From positions 2,108,001 to 2,172,000 of the forward strand of contig NZ_CP127915.1 of the NCBI RefSeq assembly GCF_032823475.1: DNA of 64,000 nucleotides, in the 5' to 3' direction. The notes beneath the pieces are model-generated. The model made no database searches and was not told the DNA's origin. It saw only the letters and a list, made by a program, of their open reading frames with translations. Below are positions 43,801 through 51,540 of this stretch, piece after piece. A program made the position numbers and the translations under genes. Positions within the stretch are counted from its first letter, which is position 1. Every line of letters begins with the position of its first letter. This DNA comes from Acinetobacter sp. SAAs474. GTDB taxonomy: Bacteria > Pseudomonadota > Gammaproteobacteria > Pseudomonadales > Moraxellaceae.

Positions 43801-46558
43801 GAGTCAGAGCAACCAAGATAACAGCTACTCAGCATCACAGAATAACCTTCTGAATGCCGGTGGCAATATCAACTTGACCAGTACCGAAGGTGATATTCAC
43901 CTTAAAAATACGCAGGTAAATGCCAAGGACACCATCAGTCTTGATTCAGCGAAAAACATCCTGCTTGAATCAGGACAAAGTACAGAAAATGCAGATGGCA
44001 AGAATAGCAATATGGGTGCGAGTGTCGGTGTGGGTGTATCCGTGGGTGCACAAACTGGGGTGTATGTTTATGCCGAAGCAGGCTATGGTAAAGGCAGCAA
44101 CCACCTAGAGAAAACAACACATCAAAACACTACACTCAATGCCGATCAAATCAAGATCACGAGCAAAGGTGATACCACGCTGAAAGGTGCACAGGCCACA
44201 GCCAATCGAATTGATGCGGATATTGGCAAAAACTTAAACATCATCAGCCAACAAGACACGCTGAACCAAGACAGTGATCAAACTGGATTGGGTATACGCG
44301 TACAAGCATCCCTCGGTTCAGCATGGGAACTTTCGGGTGGACAAGGTTCAGCGAATTTAAACCAAAGCAATGCGGATGGTAACTACAAACAAGTTAACCA
44401 ACAAAGTGGTTTATTTGCGGGTGATAGTGGCTACCACGTCAAAGCTGATCATGTTGACTTAAAAGGTGGCGCAATTGCTTCCACCGCCACAAAAGACAAC
44501 AACGACTTGACTGCAAACAGCCTGACATTTAGCAATATTGAGAATGAAAGTGGCTATAAAGCCCAAACTGTGGCTTTATCAGGCGGGACTCAATTTGGAG
44601 AGAGTAGCAGTACGGATCATATAGGGACAACCTATACCAACAACAATAACTGGCAGAACAGCACGACATTCTCGCCAACGTTACCGCAACAAGACAAAGA
44701 CAGTGACAGCAGTACCACCTATGCCACACTTACAGCAGGCAACATCAACATCGGTGGCAAAGACACCACGGTTGAAGAGTTGGGCATTCATAGCGATATT
44801 AAGACTGCGAACCAAAAAGTAGATGAAGTTCCAGACTTACAAGCGATCTTAGAAAAACAAAAGATCGTATCGGATGCGACATCGACGATCGTTGCAGCAG
44901 GACGCACCTATTCACAAAACCAAGTGAAGGCGGTAACAGAAGAAACCACAGCCTTAGCAAAAGCGCTATATGACCAACTGAGTCCAGAAGAGCAGGCTAA
45001 AGTTAATGACTTCAGTACATCAGAAAAAGAAAACTACTATTCACAGCTGAGCTCGGACTATGCTACAGCCTTAACCAACCAACAAAAAGTTACAGCAGAA
45101 TGGGGTATAGGCGGAGATAGCAGTCGTGCCTTAAATGCAGTGAGCATTGCGATTACAGCAGCACTGGGTGGACAAACCGATTTACAAGTAGCAAGCAATG
45201 CTTTAGCACCTTATGCAGCAGCGTTTATTGGTGAGCAATGGGGTCATGGAGCAGATAAAAACACAGTAGCCCAAATGGCAGGGCATATAATATTAGGTGC
45301 AGCACTTGCCTATATTAATGGAGGTGACCCAACAGCAGGCGGTAGTGCCGCTGTAGCCAGTGAAGCCGCAGCGCAGTATTTAACCCAGCAACTTGCAGAA
45401 AAATACAAGGATGATCCTAAATACTTCGTTAATGGTAAATTCCAAGCCAACCTTTTACCTGAAGATGTTAAAGCACAAATCCGAGATTTAACCGCAGGGA
45501 TAGGTGCAGTCATAGGTGGAGCGGTAGGCGATTCGAGTTATAACGCACAATTGGTAGGAGTAATAAGTAAGAATACGGTTGAAAATAATGTTTATGGTGT
45601 TATTGATAAAAATGGAAAATTAGTTGCTGGAGCAAACAATAAAACAAAGCAGAAATTAGATGCTTGTACAAACAATACATGTGTTAAAAATGTACTGACT
45701 GAAAATGCACAAGATGCAATGAAAGGTGCTCCACAAGTAGTGACTTTAAGTAAGACACCTTATAAAGATGGTGATGTTATTTCAGGGGTACATAGTGGAT
45801 CAGGCTTACGTTATTTAGTTGTGAATGAAAATGGTGTACTCAAAGCTAAACTACTTCCTGTTGAATATCAGACAATTTATTCCATTTCACAGTTAGATAA
45901 TAGCCGAAAAATAGTAGGCGGAGGAGCATTAGGAGCACCTTTAGCGAATCTTGTTGTTGGACTCCATGATGTAGGCAAAGGAACTTCATTATTTACGAAT
46001 GATGAATTAAAAAAAGTTGATCGTGTTTTTGCAGCAATGGATGCCGCTGGAAGTTTTGGGATTGTTGTTGGGGCATTTAAAACAGGAAAAGTAGGCTCTA
46101 CAAGTCACTCAAAACAATCTATAGAGAATAATTTTTATCGAGATGATGACTTTTTTAAAAATGTAGTTGAGCAAATGGCTATTGCTAAAAAAAATAACTG
46201 GAGAACTCCAGATGGTAAAATATTGTGGCCACCTAATGATGGAATAGTTCCAAATTCTCAATTTAAAACAACGTTACCTATTGGTACTAAACTAGATAGA
46301 TTTGGTGGTACAAGTGATAAATCATCATTTTTAGCTCCGGTAGATGTTTCTTTGGATGCTAGAGTGCTGTCACCAACGACCAATACAAAAATTCGTGATG
46401 TTTATGAAGTGGTAAAACCTTTACCTGTAATACAAAGTAAAGTTATGCCTTGGTTTGATAAAAAAGGTATGGGAATCCAATATGAAACAAAAGGAGGGAT
46501 TAACATGACAGTGAAAGAATTAGTTGAAAAAGGGTATTTAAGGAAAATTCAGAAATGA
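37823..46558 (+). CDS. cdiA: CdiA contact-dependent inhibition effector with C-terminal TNT toxin
   Basis: The 2,911-residue protein opens with an extended signal peptide (MNKNFYKTIFSKSRGEMIAV, cleavage near residue 78). A TPS secretion domain (NHYQQFDVNQQGVILNNS, residues about 80-330) follows. Next come FHA-type repeats split by a Gly/Ser/Thr linker (residues about 463-497), a receptor-type middle region and more FHA repeats. The pre-toxin domain ends in VENN (residues 2586-2589). The last 120 residues look like a TNT domain (WPPNDGIV, LPIGTKLDRFGG, YEVVKPLPV, GIQYE), an NAD(P)+ glycohydrolase fold. CdiB exports the protein, and the toxin is delivered into neighbours on contact. ATG 37823 is preferred over GTG 37814 because AGGTG lies at the right spacing. 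Confidence 0.92.
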   Translation: MNKNFYKTIFSKSRGEMIAVAEHVSAAGQSTTQNNKTIELETTVITSKKNLGLNVLSFSLMLITGTALISSAVETAQANVIADPNAAGNQRPTVLSSANGTTQVNIQTPTQAGVSMNHYQQFDVNQQGVILNNSRQNTNTQLGGYIQANPWLAGGEAKVIVNQVNSSNPSHLNGYIEVGGRKADVIIANQAGINVDGGGFINTGGVTLSSGNPRLNNDQVTGFQIRDGLINITGQGLDASMTDYTQLLSRAAQINAGIWANELTVVTGENDVDANQHISAIGRVSSATGNAPQFAIDTGSLGGMYAGKISLISTEKGVGINNAGQVFASAGNIKISANGEVLNSGAVVAQDKTTPNQATLEIKGTDLNNSGTFSSLGQQSIQTENIKNTGLITTSAELNIRNSNSIQNSGELNAGRIDIETSKLMNQSGKIVQTGLQDLAIDAKVLINKNKGMMGYTEIEQDTGSGTGSGSGTGGTGNGSNGGTPPSTATGGGSTSSANTSIATSFAQGRIKADQIENDAGKITANGGVSLRLNDGLDNSDATLNLKTLDVNGQYLKNINGVITAQDIQTRTKEIENHQGKIQAAQQLMLESNQLNNTNGQMLAGKKLTIQTGDLNNIEGELLSSEDLEIIAKELKNTSGKVLANQNIGIQAKSMTADGELAVGHDLALALQDSFTTQNKISAGNQLSIETAGDLINSTELRGGNKLSLQAQAIENTTNGRLVAANQIHIGSENLINRGEINSNGQSFIEVNQQLNNIGTGKIYGNHVAIAANELLNQNEIISGVDKAAVIAARQQLDIGAQQITNKEGALLSSEGNMVIAGQLSRTKNAEGQAKSLNNHSAKIEAGNDLTINSQVVRNTNEHLKTEIKEVDRQHLIEYEAQGQNQRYAEGSQEKLGWAVKHDEIDYLVTPDGTWHENWHKYDYDRITEQTQVIDSAPGQMIAGGNIKITGTSLLNSDSQILAGKTLVVSVDDLVNYETLGQTIVTDEGTLHSYYRERHKGADSTGHDTSSYRPAPVMTDLNLGVFAYQEHAQVQNNSGSTESLNISSAYQDGINIRTGDINTSLPNSSLFSVNPNNGQYLIETDPSFTNYKKWLGSDYMLQMFNSDPQNMHKRLGDGYYEQKLVNDQIAKLTGQVYLDGYNNLEDQFKALMDSGMSAAKEMNLSVGVALSAEQIARLTTDIVWLVEQKITLADGSVETVLVPQVYVRLQSGDINGSGALLAGSNTALNVTNHLENSGTIAGRNVLVIQADRIDHLGGRITAKQLSAKANTDINNVSGVIDAKQQLFLDAGRDINIVTQTNSTENEQGSNTYLNRQAGVYITRQTEPGILSLKAGQDIQLNAGVISNASQEGMTQLDAKNNIHLGTVTVAQQQENIRDANNYVKRSESGEVGSQILANNDIQLKAGQGIQLRASEINSGQGNVIAQAQNIQVESGEYTKTADDATQSTSKGLLSSSTYTYKDSASNTQSVASVIGGKNIGLQAEQDIGIKGSHVVADQDTVLSAQNNINIEAATTNSIEKHFSSRKKSGFTASLSSGVASIGYGKSKNELSTQSQGSALAQSVVGSISGNTNIIAGGDINSTASIIEAGSDINLIGNHVNLKAAEISKDQSSQLKSQQSGISIGVTYNPLEAAKDAYDQSNNNSQFSDSAVGRIMSHAEAVRKASMAVATPVVVGINNQKVSQNSSSHSTESIVSEIKAGGDLNIIARDGDILSQGAKISAESDALLHAKNNIQLLSVSDTQSQNVDNKRSGFSLDNRDHIAPIGVYNDKALADGDSVTSRGSQVSIGGKATLQTEQADINVIGSKVVSQDDLMLNAAKDVNIKSTQNSQSQSEDQSSKGWGSVQISDTERFDGYMASKSDSQSSSILQERSQVGSLNGNVTIQAGNNYNQQVADVVAGKDLNITAKSINVLDDHNIGSDSQSNKDLKVGVFSRVSSPLLDLVNAVDKAGNSKADDRTQALQGVAAAAQGYQTYSDIKGGALFKAESGFGFSTSQSNQDNSYSASQNNLLNAGGNINLTSTEGDIHLKNTQVNAKDTISLDSAKNILLESGQSTENADGKNSNMGASVGVGVSVGAQTGVYVYAEAGYGKGSNHLEKTTHQNTTLNADQIKITSKGDTTLKGAQATANRIDADIGKNLNIISQQDTLNQDSDQTGLGIRVQASLGSAWELSGGQGSANLNQSNADGNYKQVNQQSGLFAGDSGYHVKADHVDLKGGAIASTATKDNNDLTANSLTFSNIENESGYKAQTVALSGGTQFGESSSTDHIGTTYTNNNNWQNSTTFSPTLPQQDKDSDSSTTYATLTAGNINIGGKDTTVEELGIHSDIKTANQKVDEVPDLQAILEKQKIVSDATSTIVAAGRTYSQNQVKAVTEETTALAKALYDQLSPEEQAKVNDFSTSEKENYYSQLSSDYATALTNQQKVTAEWGIGGDSSRALNAVSIAITAALGGQTDLQVASNALAPYAAAFIGEQWGHGADKNTVAQMAGHIILGAALAYINGGDPTAGGSAAVASEAAAQYLTQQLAEKYKDDPKYFVNGKFQANLLPEDVKAQIRDLTAGIGAVIGGAVGDSSYNAQLVGVISKNTVENNVYGVIDKNGKLVAGANNKTKQKLDACTNNTCVKNVLTENAQDAMKGAPQVVTLSKTPYKDGDVISGVHSGSGLRYLVVNENGVLKAKLLPVEYQTIYSISQLDNSRKIVGGGALGAPLANLVVGLHDVGKGTSLFTNDELKKVDRVFAAMDAAGSFGIVVGAFKTGKVGSTSHSKQSIENNFYRDDDFFKNVVEQMAIAKKNNWRTPDGKILWPPNDGIVPNSQFKTTLPIGTKLDRFGGTSDKSSFLAPVDVSLDARVLSPTTNTKIRDVYEVVKPLPVIQSKVMPWFDKKGMGIQYETKGGINMTVKELVEKGYLRKIQK
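45164..45366 (+). repeat. pre-toxin repeat, copy 1 of the upstream part (in cdiA)
   Basis: This 203-base stretch in cdiA (encoding from GGQTDLQVASNALAPYAAAF onwards) is almost identical to 47,302-47,506 in the first orphan module. Confidence 0.85.
45437..45589 (+). repeat. VENN pre-toxin repeat, copy 1 (in cdiA)
   Basis: The stretch encodes LLPEDVKAQIRDLTAGIGAV and ends with VENN codons at 45578-45589. Three more copies lie downstream, at the head of each orphan toxin module. Confidence 0.9.
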
Positions 46559-47001
46559 AAGATCAAGTAAGTATTTTTATTTCAAAATATTACAGACTAT
46601 TCGATAGTATTGGGTTGAAAAATGATTATATATTGTATGATTACAATACAGCATATAATAATAATGGTGATTTTATTGATTATGAATGTGATGTTTACAA
46701 GTTTGGTTCTTGCGAAAGAGGGATTTGCCAAATAATATTTCAGTCCCATAATATTATGGATTGTATGTATTTTCCTATCAGAGCTGCAATTCATAATATT
46801 TCATTTGAGTATGAACTTAATAATAGGAGAGCATGTTTAGATTTTAGAGTTTTAGGTTTTGGAATGATGCTTTTTTATATGAATAAATTTAATACTCCTC
46901 AATGGAGTAATAAGCTTTATTCTGAGTTATTACCTATCATAGATTCAGATAAGTTACCCAAAAAATTAATTGAAAAAATATCAAAATTAGGTCACTGTTG
47001 A
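46555..47001 (+). CDS. cdiI: CdiI immunity protein for the TNT toxin
   Basis: The 148-residue protein begins in an ATGA overlap with the cdiA stop, the standard cdiA-cdiI arrangement. It should bind and block the adjacent TNT domain in the producing cell. It is soluble with no membrane segment and unusually rich in Tyr, Asn and Ile. I do not recognise a named immunity family. The last two codons and stop (CAC TGT TGA) already belong to the repeated cdiA sequence that begins the next module, so the C-terminus was made or trimmed by recombination. Confidence 0.75.
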   Translation: MKDQVSIFISKYYRLFDSIGLKNDYILYDYNTAYNNNGDFIDYECDVYKFGSCERGICQIIFQSHNIMDCMYFPIRAAIHNISFEYELNNRRACLDFRVLGFGMMLFYMNKFNTPQWSNKLYSELLPIIDSDKLPKKLIEKISKLGHC

Positions 47002-47304
47002 AGAATTAGGCATTAACAGTGATGCGAGTAAAGCACATCAACAGGTGAGTACATTACCTGATTTACAAGGCGTGCTAGATCAGCAGAAGCCAAACAAGCG
47101 GCTGAAGCGCAAGCGATTAAGGAATTAGAAGCCAAAGGCGGAGCGGATTGGGATGCGTATCAACAAGGTGATTATGCGACACAACAAGAGCTTCTCAATC
47201 GCTCTGATGCATATCGAAATGCATCAAAAGATGCTCAAGCTTGGGGAATTGGCGGAAGTAGCAGTCGAGCATTAACCGCAGTCACTACAGTACTGACCTC
47301 TGCA
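46993..47304 (+). pseudogene. orphan cdiA remnant, module 1 (upstream frameshifted part)
   Basis: Right after cdiI the sequence re-enters cdiA: VEELGINSDASKAHQQ corresponds to VEELGIHSDIKTANQK at about 44,773. The frame breaks near 47,080, where part of cdiA seems deleted, and resumes as AEAKQAAEAQ in another frame. There is no ATG or GTG in the continuing frame before the start used for the next entry. This is the anchor for homologous recombination. Confidence 0.7.
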
Positions 47305-47506
47305 TTGGGTGGGCAAACCGATTTACAAGTAGCAAGCAATGCTTTAGCACCTTATGCAGCAGCGTTTATTGGTGAGCAATGGGGTCATGGAGCAGATAAA
47401 AACACAGCAGTCCAAATGGCAGGGCATATAATATTAGGTGCAGCACTTGCCTATATTAATGGAGGTGATCCAACAGCAGGCGGTAGTGCCGCTGTAGCCA
47501 GTGAAG
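47302..47506 (+). repeat. pre-toxin repeat, copy 2 of the upstream part
   Basis: This is nearly identical to 45,164-45,366 in cdiA, in direct orientation. Confidence 0.85.
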
Positions 47507-48744
47507 CAGCAGCTAAATATTTAACGAATCAATACAGAGATAATCCACTGTATCAAGATGCGAGTGGCATATTCCAACCTAACTTACTACCAGAAGATGT
47601 TAAAGCACAAATCCGAGATTTAACAGCAGGGATTGGTGCAGTCATTGGAGGCGTTGCTGGAGATTCGAGTTACAACGCACAGCTTGCAGGTGTGATTGGG
47701 CAGAATGCGGTGGAGAATAATGTTTTATCTTCTGAAGAATATAAACGTAAAGTTGAGCTCATAAATAAAGCGCAAGGTGGAGAGCGTAGTCTTAATTTTA
47801 AAGTGCTCGCAATTTTAAATAATGGTTCACTTAACGAAAAAGAGGCAAGAGAATTCTTGGCTTTAGTTGCAATGGATAAATATTCAGATCAACTTTTAAA
47901 ACAATATGTTAAAAATCCAAAATCATTAAGTAATGAGCAACTTTACGATTTAACATATTTATTAAATCAAGCATCAAATGGAGATCCTAAAAAAGCACAA
48001 CAAATTTATTCAGATGCAAAATTTAATATAGGCACGGCAGACCCTTACACTGGTGAACAGTTAAATCAAGCAATCATTAAAGCCAAACAGTCTTTAAGTT
48101 ATGCAAACTCTACAGATAAGCAGTTGGCAGAAGCAGCACAACCTGCATTATTTGGTTTGACTGGTAAGTTGGGAACAGTAATCAGATATGTTGGTGGATT
48201 AGCTGGATCTTATAATGTAGGCCAAGGATCGGCAAAAATTGCAGATGGTAAGTATAGTGAAGGAGCAGTACAAGTTGTAAATGGTGCTTTGATGATTGCT
48301 CCAGTATTAACTGAAGCAAAATATGCCTTTGGTCGTTTAGAAGGGGCAGGCGCTGTGAAAGGTGCCAATTTTGCACAGTCTAGAATTAGAGTGGATCAGA
48401 GTTTTAGTGCGGAAGGAAAAGCTAATTATTCAAAATTAGCAGGGTATCCAATTAATACTATTGATGATTTAGCTTCAGCTATACAGAAAGGAAAAATTAA
48501 AGTTAGTCAGTTGCCTATAGATTACGTTGAGCTTAAAGGTGGTCAAAAGTTAATTCTAAATACAAGAACTTCAACTGCTTTAAACCGTGCAGGAGTTCCT
48601 CAAGATAAATGGTATGGGAATAACCAAACAGGTATACAGGTACCAGAGATGAAGATAGGCACTACATTTGATAAGTTAGCACAGGACCAGTTGAAGCGTA
48701 ATAAACTTCCTGAAACCGGCTCAAAGACTATTACAAGGAAATAG
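47305..48744 (+). CDS. orphan CdiA-CT toxin, module 1
   Basis: The frame of 479 codons from TTG 47305 covers the end of a cdiA pre-toxin region (VENN at 47710-47721), a helical entry-type region and a C-terminal domain with LPIDYVELKGGQKLILNTRT followed by SxALNRAGVPQDKWYG and QLKRNKL. The same pattern ends many CdiA and Rhs polymorphic toxins; I cannot name the activity. The start is weak and no secretion domain is present, so it is probably not exported as is. The toxin differs completely from the TNT toxin after VENN. Confidence 0.7.
   Translation: MGGQTDLQVASNALAPYAAAFIGEQWGHGADKNTAVQMAGHIILGAALAYINGGDPTAGGSAAVASEAAAKYLTNQYRDNPLYQDASGIFQPNLLPEDVKAQIRDLTAGIGAVIGGVAGDSSYNAQLAGVIGQNAVENNVLSSEEYKRKVELINKAQGGERSLNFKVLAILNNGSLNEKEAREFLALVAMDKYSDQLLKQYVKNPKSLSNEQLYDLTYLLNQASNGDPKKAQQIYSDAKFNIGTADPYTGEQLNQAIIKAKQSLSYANSTDKQLAEAAQPALFGLTGKLGTVIRYVGGLAGSYNVGQGSAKIADGKYSEGAVQVVNGALMIAPVLTEAKYAFGRLEGAGAVKGANFAQSRIRVDQSFSAEGKANYSKLAGYPINTIDDLASAIQKGKIKVSQLPIDYVELKGGQKLILNTRTSTALNRAGVPQDKWYGNNQTGIQVPEMKIGTTFDKLAQDQLKRNKLPETGSKTITRK
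47568..47721 (+). repeat. VENN pre-toxin repeat, copy 2
   Basis: This is a direct copy of the cdiA segment encoding NLLPEDVKAQIRDLTAGIGA, ending with VENN codons at 47710-47721. Confidence 0.9.
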
Positions 48745-48746
48745 AA

Positions 48747-49148
48747 ATGTTAATAGCAACTAAACCACGTATAATTTTAGACCCGTATCAATGGATGCCT
48801 AGTTATGGTGAGAATGCTATCAGATATAGTTTTTCTGACTTAACTTTGTCATTAATACTCGTTTTTGATACAGATATCGGAGTAAAGGAAAAAGAAATTG
48901 TTTTCTATGGTGTGAGGTGGTTTAAACATTCTAGTTTTCCAACTCCAGAATTAGTTAAAATAAATTATATTGATGATAAGGATGTGATGGCGTCAGGATG
49001 TTTAGTTGAATTTCTAGATTCTGATGCAGGTCAACTTTTCAATAAACACTACAAAAAAAAATTTAATCTTAAACATTTTGTTTGGATTTTTTTATCCGAA
49101 AATATTAGGTTTGAAATTATTTGCGAGGAGTTTAAGATTTTAAATTAA
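48747..49148 (+). CDS. orphan CdiI immunity protein, module 1
   Basis: The 133-residue protein starts two bases after the orphan toxin stop. It is beta-rich, with no membrane segment. Pairing with the preceding toxin domain is inferred from gene order. Orphan immunity genes can protect the cell from related strains carrying the toxin. No family name is recognised. Confidence 0.65.
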   Translation: MLIATKPRIILDPYQWMPSYGENAIRYSFSDLTLSLILVFDTDIGVKEKEIVFYGVRWFKHSSFPTPELVKINYIDDKDVMASGCLVEFLDSDAGQLFNKHYKKKFNLKHFVWIFLSENIRFEIICEEFKILN

Positions 49149-49230
49149 TAATTATGTGTAGTAGCTCAAAAATCTAATCTGACAGTCACTCATTTTTAGT
49201 ATGACTATCAAGTTAAAATGGATATTATTT

Positions 49231-49791
49231 CTATAATTCTGATATGAATCTATTCGGGACATGGTTAATTAACCATATTCCATTTTCTGTTAGAAAAAAT
49301 TTGAATCCTTCATTATACATTTTTGATGTATGAATTTTTAGAATTTTTATTTTTCCATAGCGAGTACCAACAGATTCTGCTATTTGCTTATCTTCAGTTA
49401 AATGCACATACTGTCGATCTTTTGGAACTAAACCGTGCTTTTTTATCGATTCTAAAAAACGAGTAGCTGTGCCGTGGTATAAAAACTCAGGAGGTGATTT
49501 CTCTGTAAACTTACGTTGGATTTTAACATTTGAATGGCCTTGTATAGCACGAATATTTAAGCCATCATCAGAAATCTGAAAACGTTTCTTATCACTGTTT
49601 TTTGCAATTGTTTGGATAATTTCTAAAGTTAATTTTGTATTATTAATGGGTTGAGACTTTTCTATCAATTCAAAAATATTTCCCCAACCTTCAGAGTTTA
49701 ACTCAAGACCAATTTCTTCGGGCCTATGCCGTAATATAAAACTTAAATATTGACTAATTTCTTTCTCGCTCATTTTATAAATTTTCATCAT
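49231..49791 (-). CDS. kptA: RNA 2'-phosphotransferase KptA
   Basis: The 186-residue protein matches the KptA/Tpt1 family: YLSFILRHRPEEIGLELNSE (first Arg-His of the active site), ISDDGLNIRAIQGHS (Arg and His), LYHGT and VHLTEDKQIAESVGTRYG. The family removes an internal 2'-phosphate from RNA with NAD+, giving ADP-ribose 1'',2''-cyclic phosphate. It is on the minus strand between orphan CDI modules, which is not a normal housekeeping setting. It may be cargo or a repair function against toxin-cut RNA; this is inference. Confidence 0.88.
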   Translation of the reverse strand: MMKIYKMSEKEISQYLSFILRHRPEEIGLELNSEGWGNIFELIEKSQPINNTKLTLEIIQTIAKNSDKKRFQISDDGLNIRAIQGHSNVKIQRKFTEKSPPEFLYHGTATRFLESIKKHGLVPKDRQYVHLTEDKQIAESVGTRYGKIKILKIHTSKMYNEGFKFFLTENGIWLINHVPNRFISEL

Positions 49792-49845
49792 GAAATATTC
49801 ATAAGAATATTATATTTACCTAAAAATATCATCCAATACCCATAG

Positions 49846-50181
49846 TACCATAATGCAGCACAAATTATAGGACAAGAGTTTTCGCATGGAGAAGACAAGA
49901 ACACCGCAGCGCAACTGGTTGCACATGCATTATTAGGCGCAACGCTCGCCTATATTAATGGTGGAAATGCAGGAGCAGGAGCGAGTGCGGCAGTAGCCAG
50001 TGAAGCAGCAGCTGAATATTTAACGAATCAATACAGAGATAATCCACTGTATCAAGATGCGAGTGGCATATTCCAACCCAACTTACTACCAGAAGATGTT
50101 AAAGCACAAATTCGAGATTTAACCGCAGGTATTGGTGCAGTCATTGGAGGAGCTGTTGGAGATTCGAGTTACAACGCACAA
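49846..50181 (+). pseudogene. orphan cdiA remnant, module 2 (upstream part)
   Basis: After a stop at 49,843-49,845 the frame opens with NAAQIIGQEFSHGEDKNTAA, a diverged version of AAAFIGEQWGHGADKNTVAQ in cdiA. It continues without ATG or GTG into the pre-toxin repeat. The left junction with the kptA region is at about 49,850. Confidence 0.65.
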
Positions 50182-50220
50182 TTGGCTGGGGTGATTAGTA
50201 AAAATGTAGTGGAGAATAAT
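50066..50220 (+). repeat. VENN pre-toxin repeat, copy 3
   Basis: This is a direct copy of the pre-toxin segment, ending with VENN codons at 50209-50220. Confidence 0.9.
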
Positions 50221-50967
50221 GAGTTTTCTATTATTAGTCAAAATGTTGATAAAATTGCAGCTGAGAATAAGAAGAAAGAATGGACTTGTCCTACAGGATA
50301 CGTTTGTCCGATACCTGACAAAACTTTAGGCGAAAAAACGCTGCTTGTTATTAATGATTTAACAATAAAACAGCTTGCTGCTGTAATGGGAGCTGAATAT
50401 GATCCAATAACTAAAGAATATATTACAGCTAAAGAAAGGCAAGATGCTAAAGTTGCAATGTTAGCTTTAGGATTTTCAAAGACACTTTCCGGCCCAGTTA
50501 AATTAACAGATGAAGCAATTATTGCTATTGGAAAAAAATATGGTAAGGATATTGCGACAGAAATTAAAAATAATTCTTATAAAGATGGTGATGCTCAAAA
50601 AGTAAATAAAGCAGTAAATGAAGCTTTGAGAGATGTCTATACAACACCTAAAGCTAGAGAAGAGTTACTTGATAAGTTATCAGCTAAAATGCAAAAGCCC
50701 TTGGTAAGCGACTTAAAATTGCAGCGCATTACTGATGATTTATATCCTGATAATGCCAAGATAGGTAGTGGAAGTACTGCTGATGCTGTCCGCTATGAGA
50801 TGTCCACAGGAAATAAAGTTGGCGGTAAAACTCATACAGAAAAAGCTATGGGTTATTCTGATGCTTTAAGTAAGTGGATTAAAAGTAATCCGAACGCATC
50901 GTCTAATGATAAAATGGCAGCAGAATTAATGCTACGTGATTTACAAAATGCTTTAAAAGGAAAGTAA
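50182..50967 (+). CDS. orphan CdiA-CT toxin, module 2
   Basis: The 261-codon frame from TTG 50182 runs through VENN into a third, unrelated C-terminal domain. Its end reads DDLYPDNAKIGSGSTADAVR, then VGGKTHTEKAMGYSDALSKW and NPNASSNDKMAAELMLRDL. This helical ending with a conserved GSTADA and NPNAS pattern recurs in polymorphic toxins; its activity is not known to me. A CPTGYVCP insert lies near the start of the variable region. As with module 1, no secretion part or strong start is present. Confidence 0.7.
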   Translation: MAGVISKNVVENNEFSIISQNVDKIAAENKKKEWTCPTGYVCPIPDKTLGEKTLLVINDLTIKQLAAVMGAEYDPITKEYITAKERQDAKVAMLALGFSKTLSGPVKLTDEAIIAIGKKYGKDIATEIKNNSYKDGDAQKVNKAVNEALRDVYTTPKAREELLDKLSAKMQKPLVSDLKLQRITDDLYPDNAKIGSGSTADAVRYEMSTGNKVGGKTHTEKAMGYSDALSKWIKSNPNASSNDKMAAELMLRDLQNALKGK

Positions 50968-50968
50968 C

Positions 50969-51331
50969 ATGATTAATCAAGAAATATTTTTTGATAAGCT
51001 TTTTGATTTAGTTCCTAAATTGCGATTATTTTATGAAAATGAAAAAATGGAATGGTTACCTGATAATCCCCCTGTAACTTTTTTAATGAGTAATTTAGCT
51101 AGAGAAATATTAAAAGAAAGATTCGATATAGATATTTTTTCAAAACTTTTTATTATCATTGAGGATGGTGTAAATTCTGAAAAAATAGGAGATGCAGTTG
51201 CGACAGGTTTTTTAGAGTCTCTTTATTTCAATAGTAATAATTTAGAAAAAAAAATGTTTTTATCTTTGATGGGGGTTAATAGTAAAACCTATATTATCTC
51301 TTTATGTGAGTTCCACGGGATATCTTTATAA
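50969..51331 (+). CDS. orphan CdiI immunity protein, module 2
   Basis: The 120-residue acidic, helical protein starts one base after the toxin stop. Segments like FLMSNLAREILKERF and DGVNSEKIGDAVATGFLESL resemble small helical immunity proteins of polymorphic toxin systems. It should neutralise the adjacent toxin domain. Confidence 0.65.
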   Translation: MINQEIFFDKLFDLVPKLRLFYENEKMEWLPDNPPVTFLMSNLAREILKERFDIDIFSKLFIIIEDGVNSEKIGDAVATGFLESLYFNSNNLEKKMFLSLMGVNSKTYIISLCEFHGISL

Positions 51332-51356
51332 ATGGTGTATTCCCCCCAATCGAACT

Positions 51357-51520
51357 TATTATAGCACTGTTGCAAATAGCAGGTAATATTAAGCTAAGTG
51401 ATGTGTGTTGAATTAGCAGAAGACTTTTACTTGGGAGATTTTAGGCAGCTAACCGATAAAAGTCCTCTGCCATTTGATTTGGTGTTTTAAAATCCAAACC
51501 TTTTGAATTCTTTGATGATT
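51357..51520 (-). mobile_element. insertion sequence remnant (transposase C-terminus, IS30-like)
   Basis: On the minus strand the frame reads KGLDFKTPNQMAEDFYRLAA and a stop at 51441-51443, as at the end of IS30-type transposases (GxxTPNQ). An end-like sequence (TGTTGCAAATAGC at about 51367) lies beyond. The rest of the element is missing. It interrupts the third orphan module, whose pre-toxin repeat resumes at 51,541. Confidence 0.5.
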
Positions 51521-51540
51521 ATAAAATAACTTGCAAGTGA

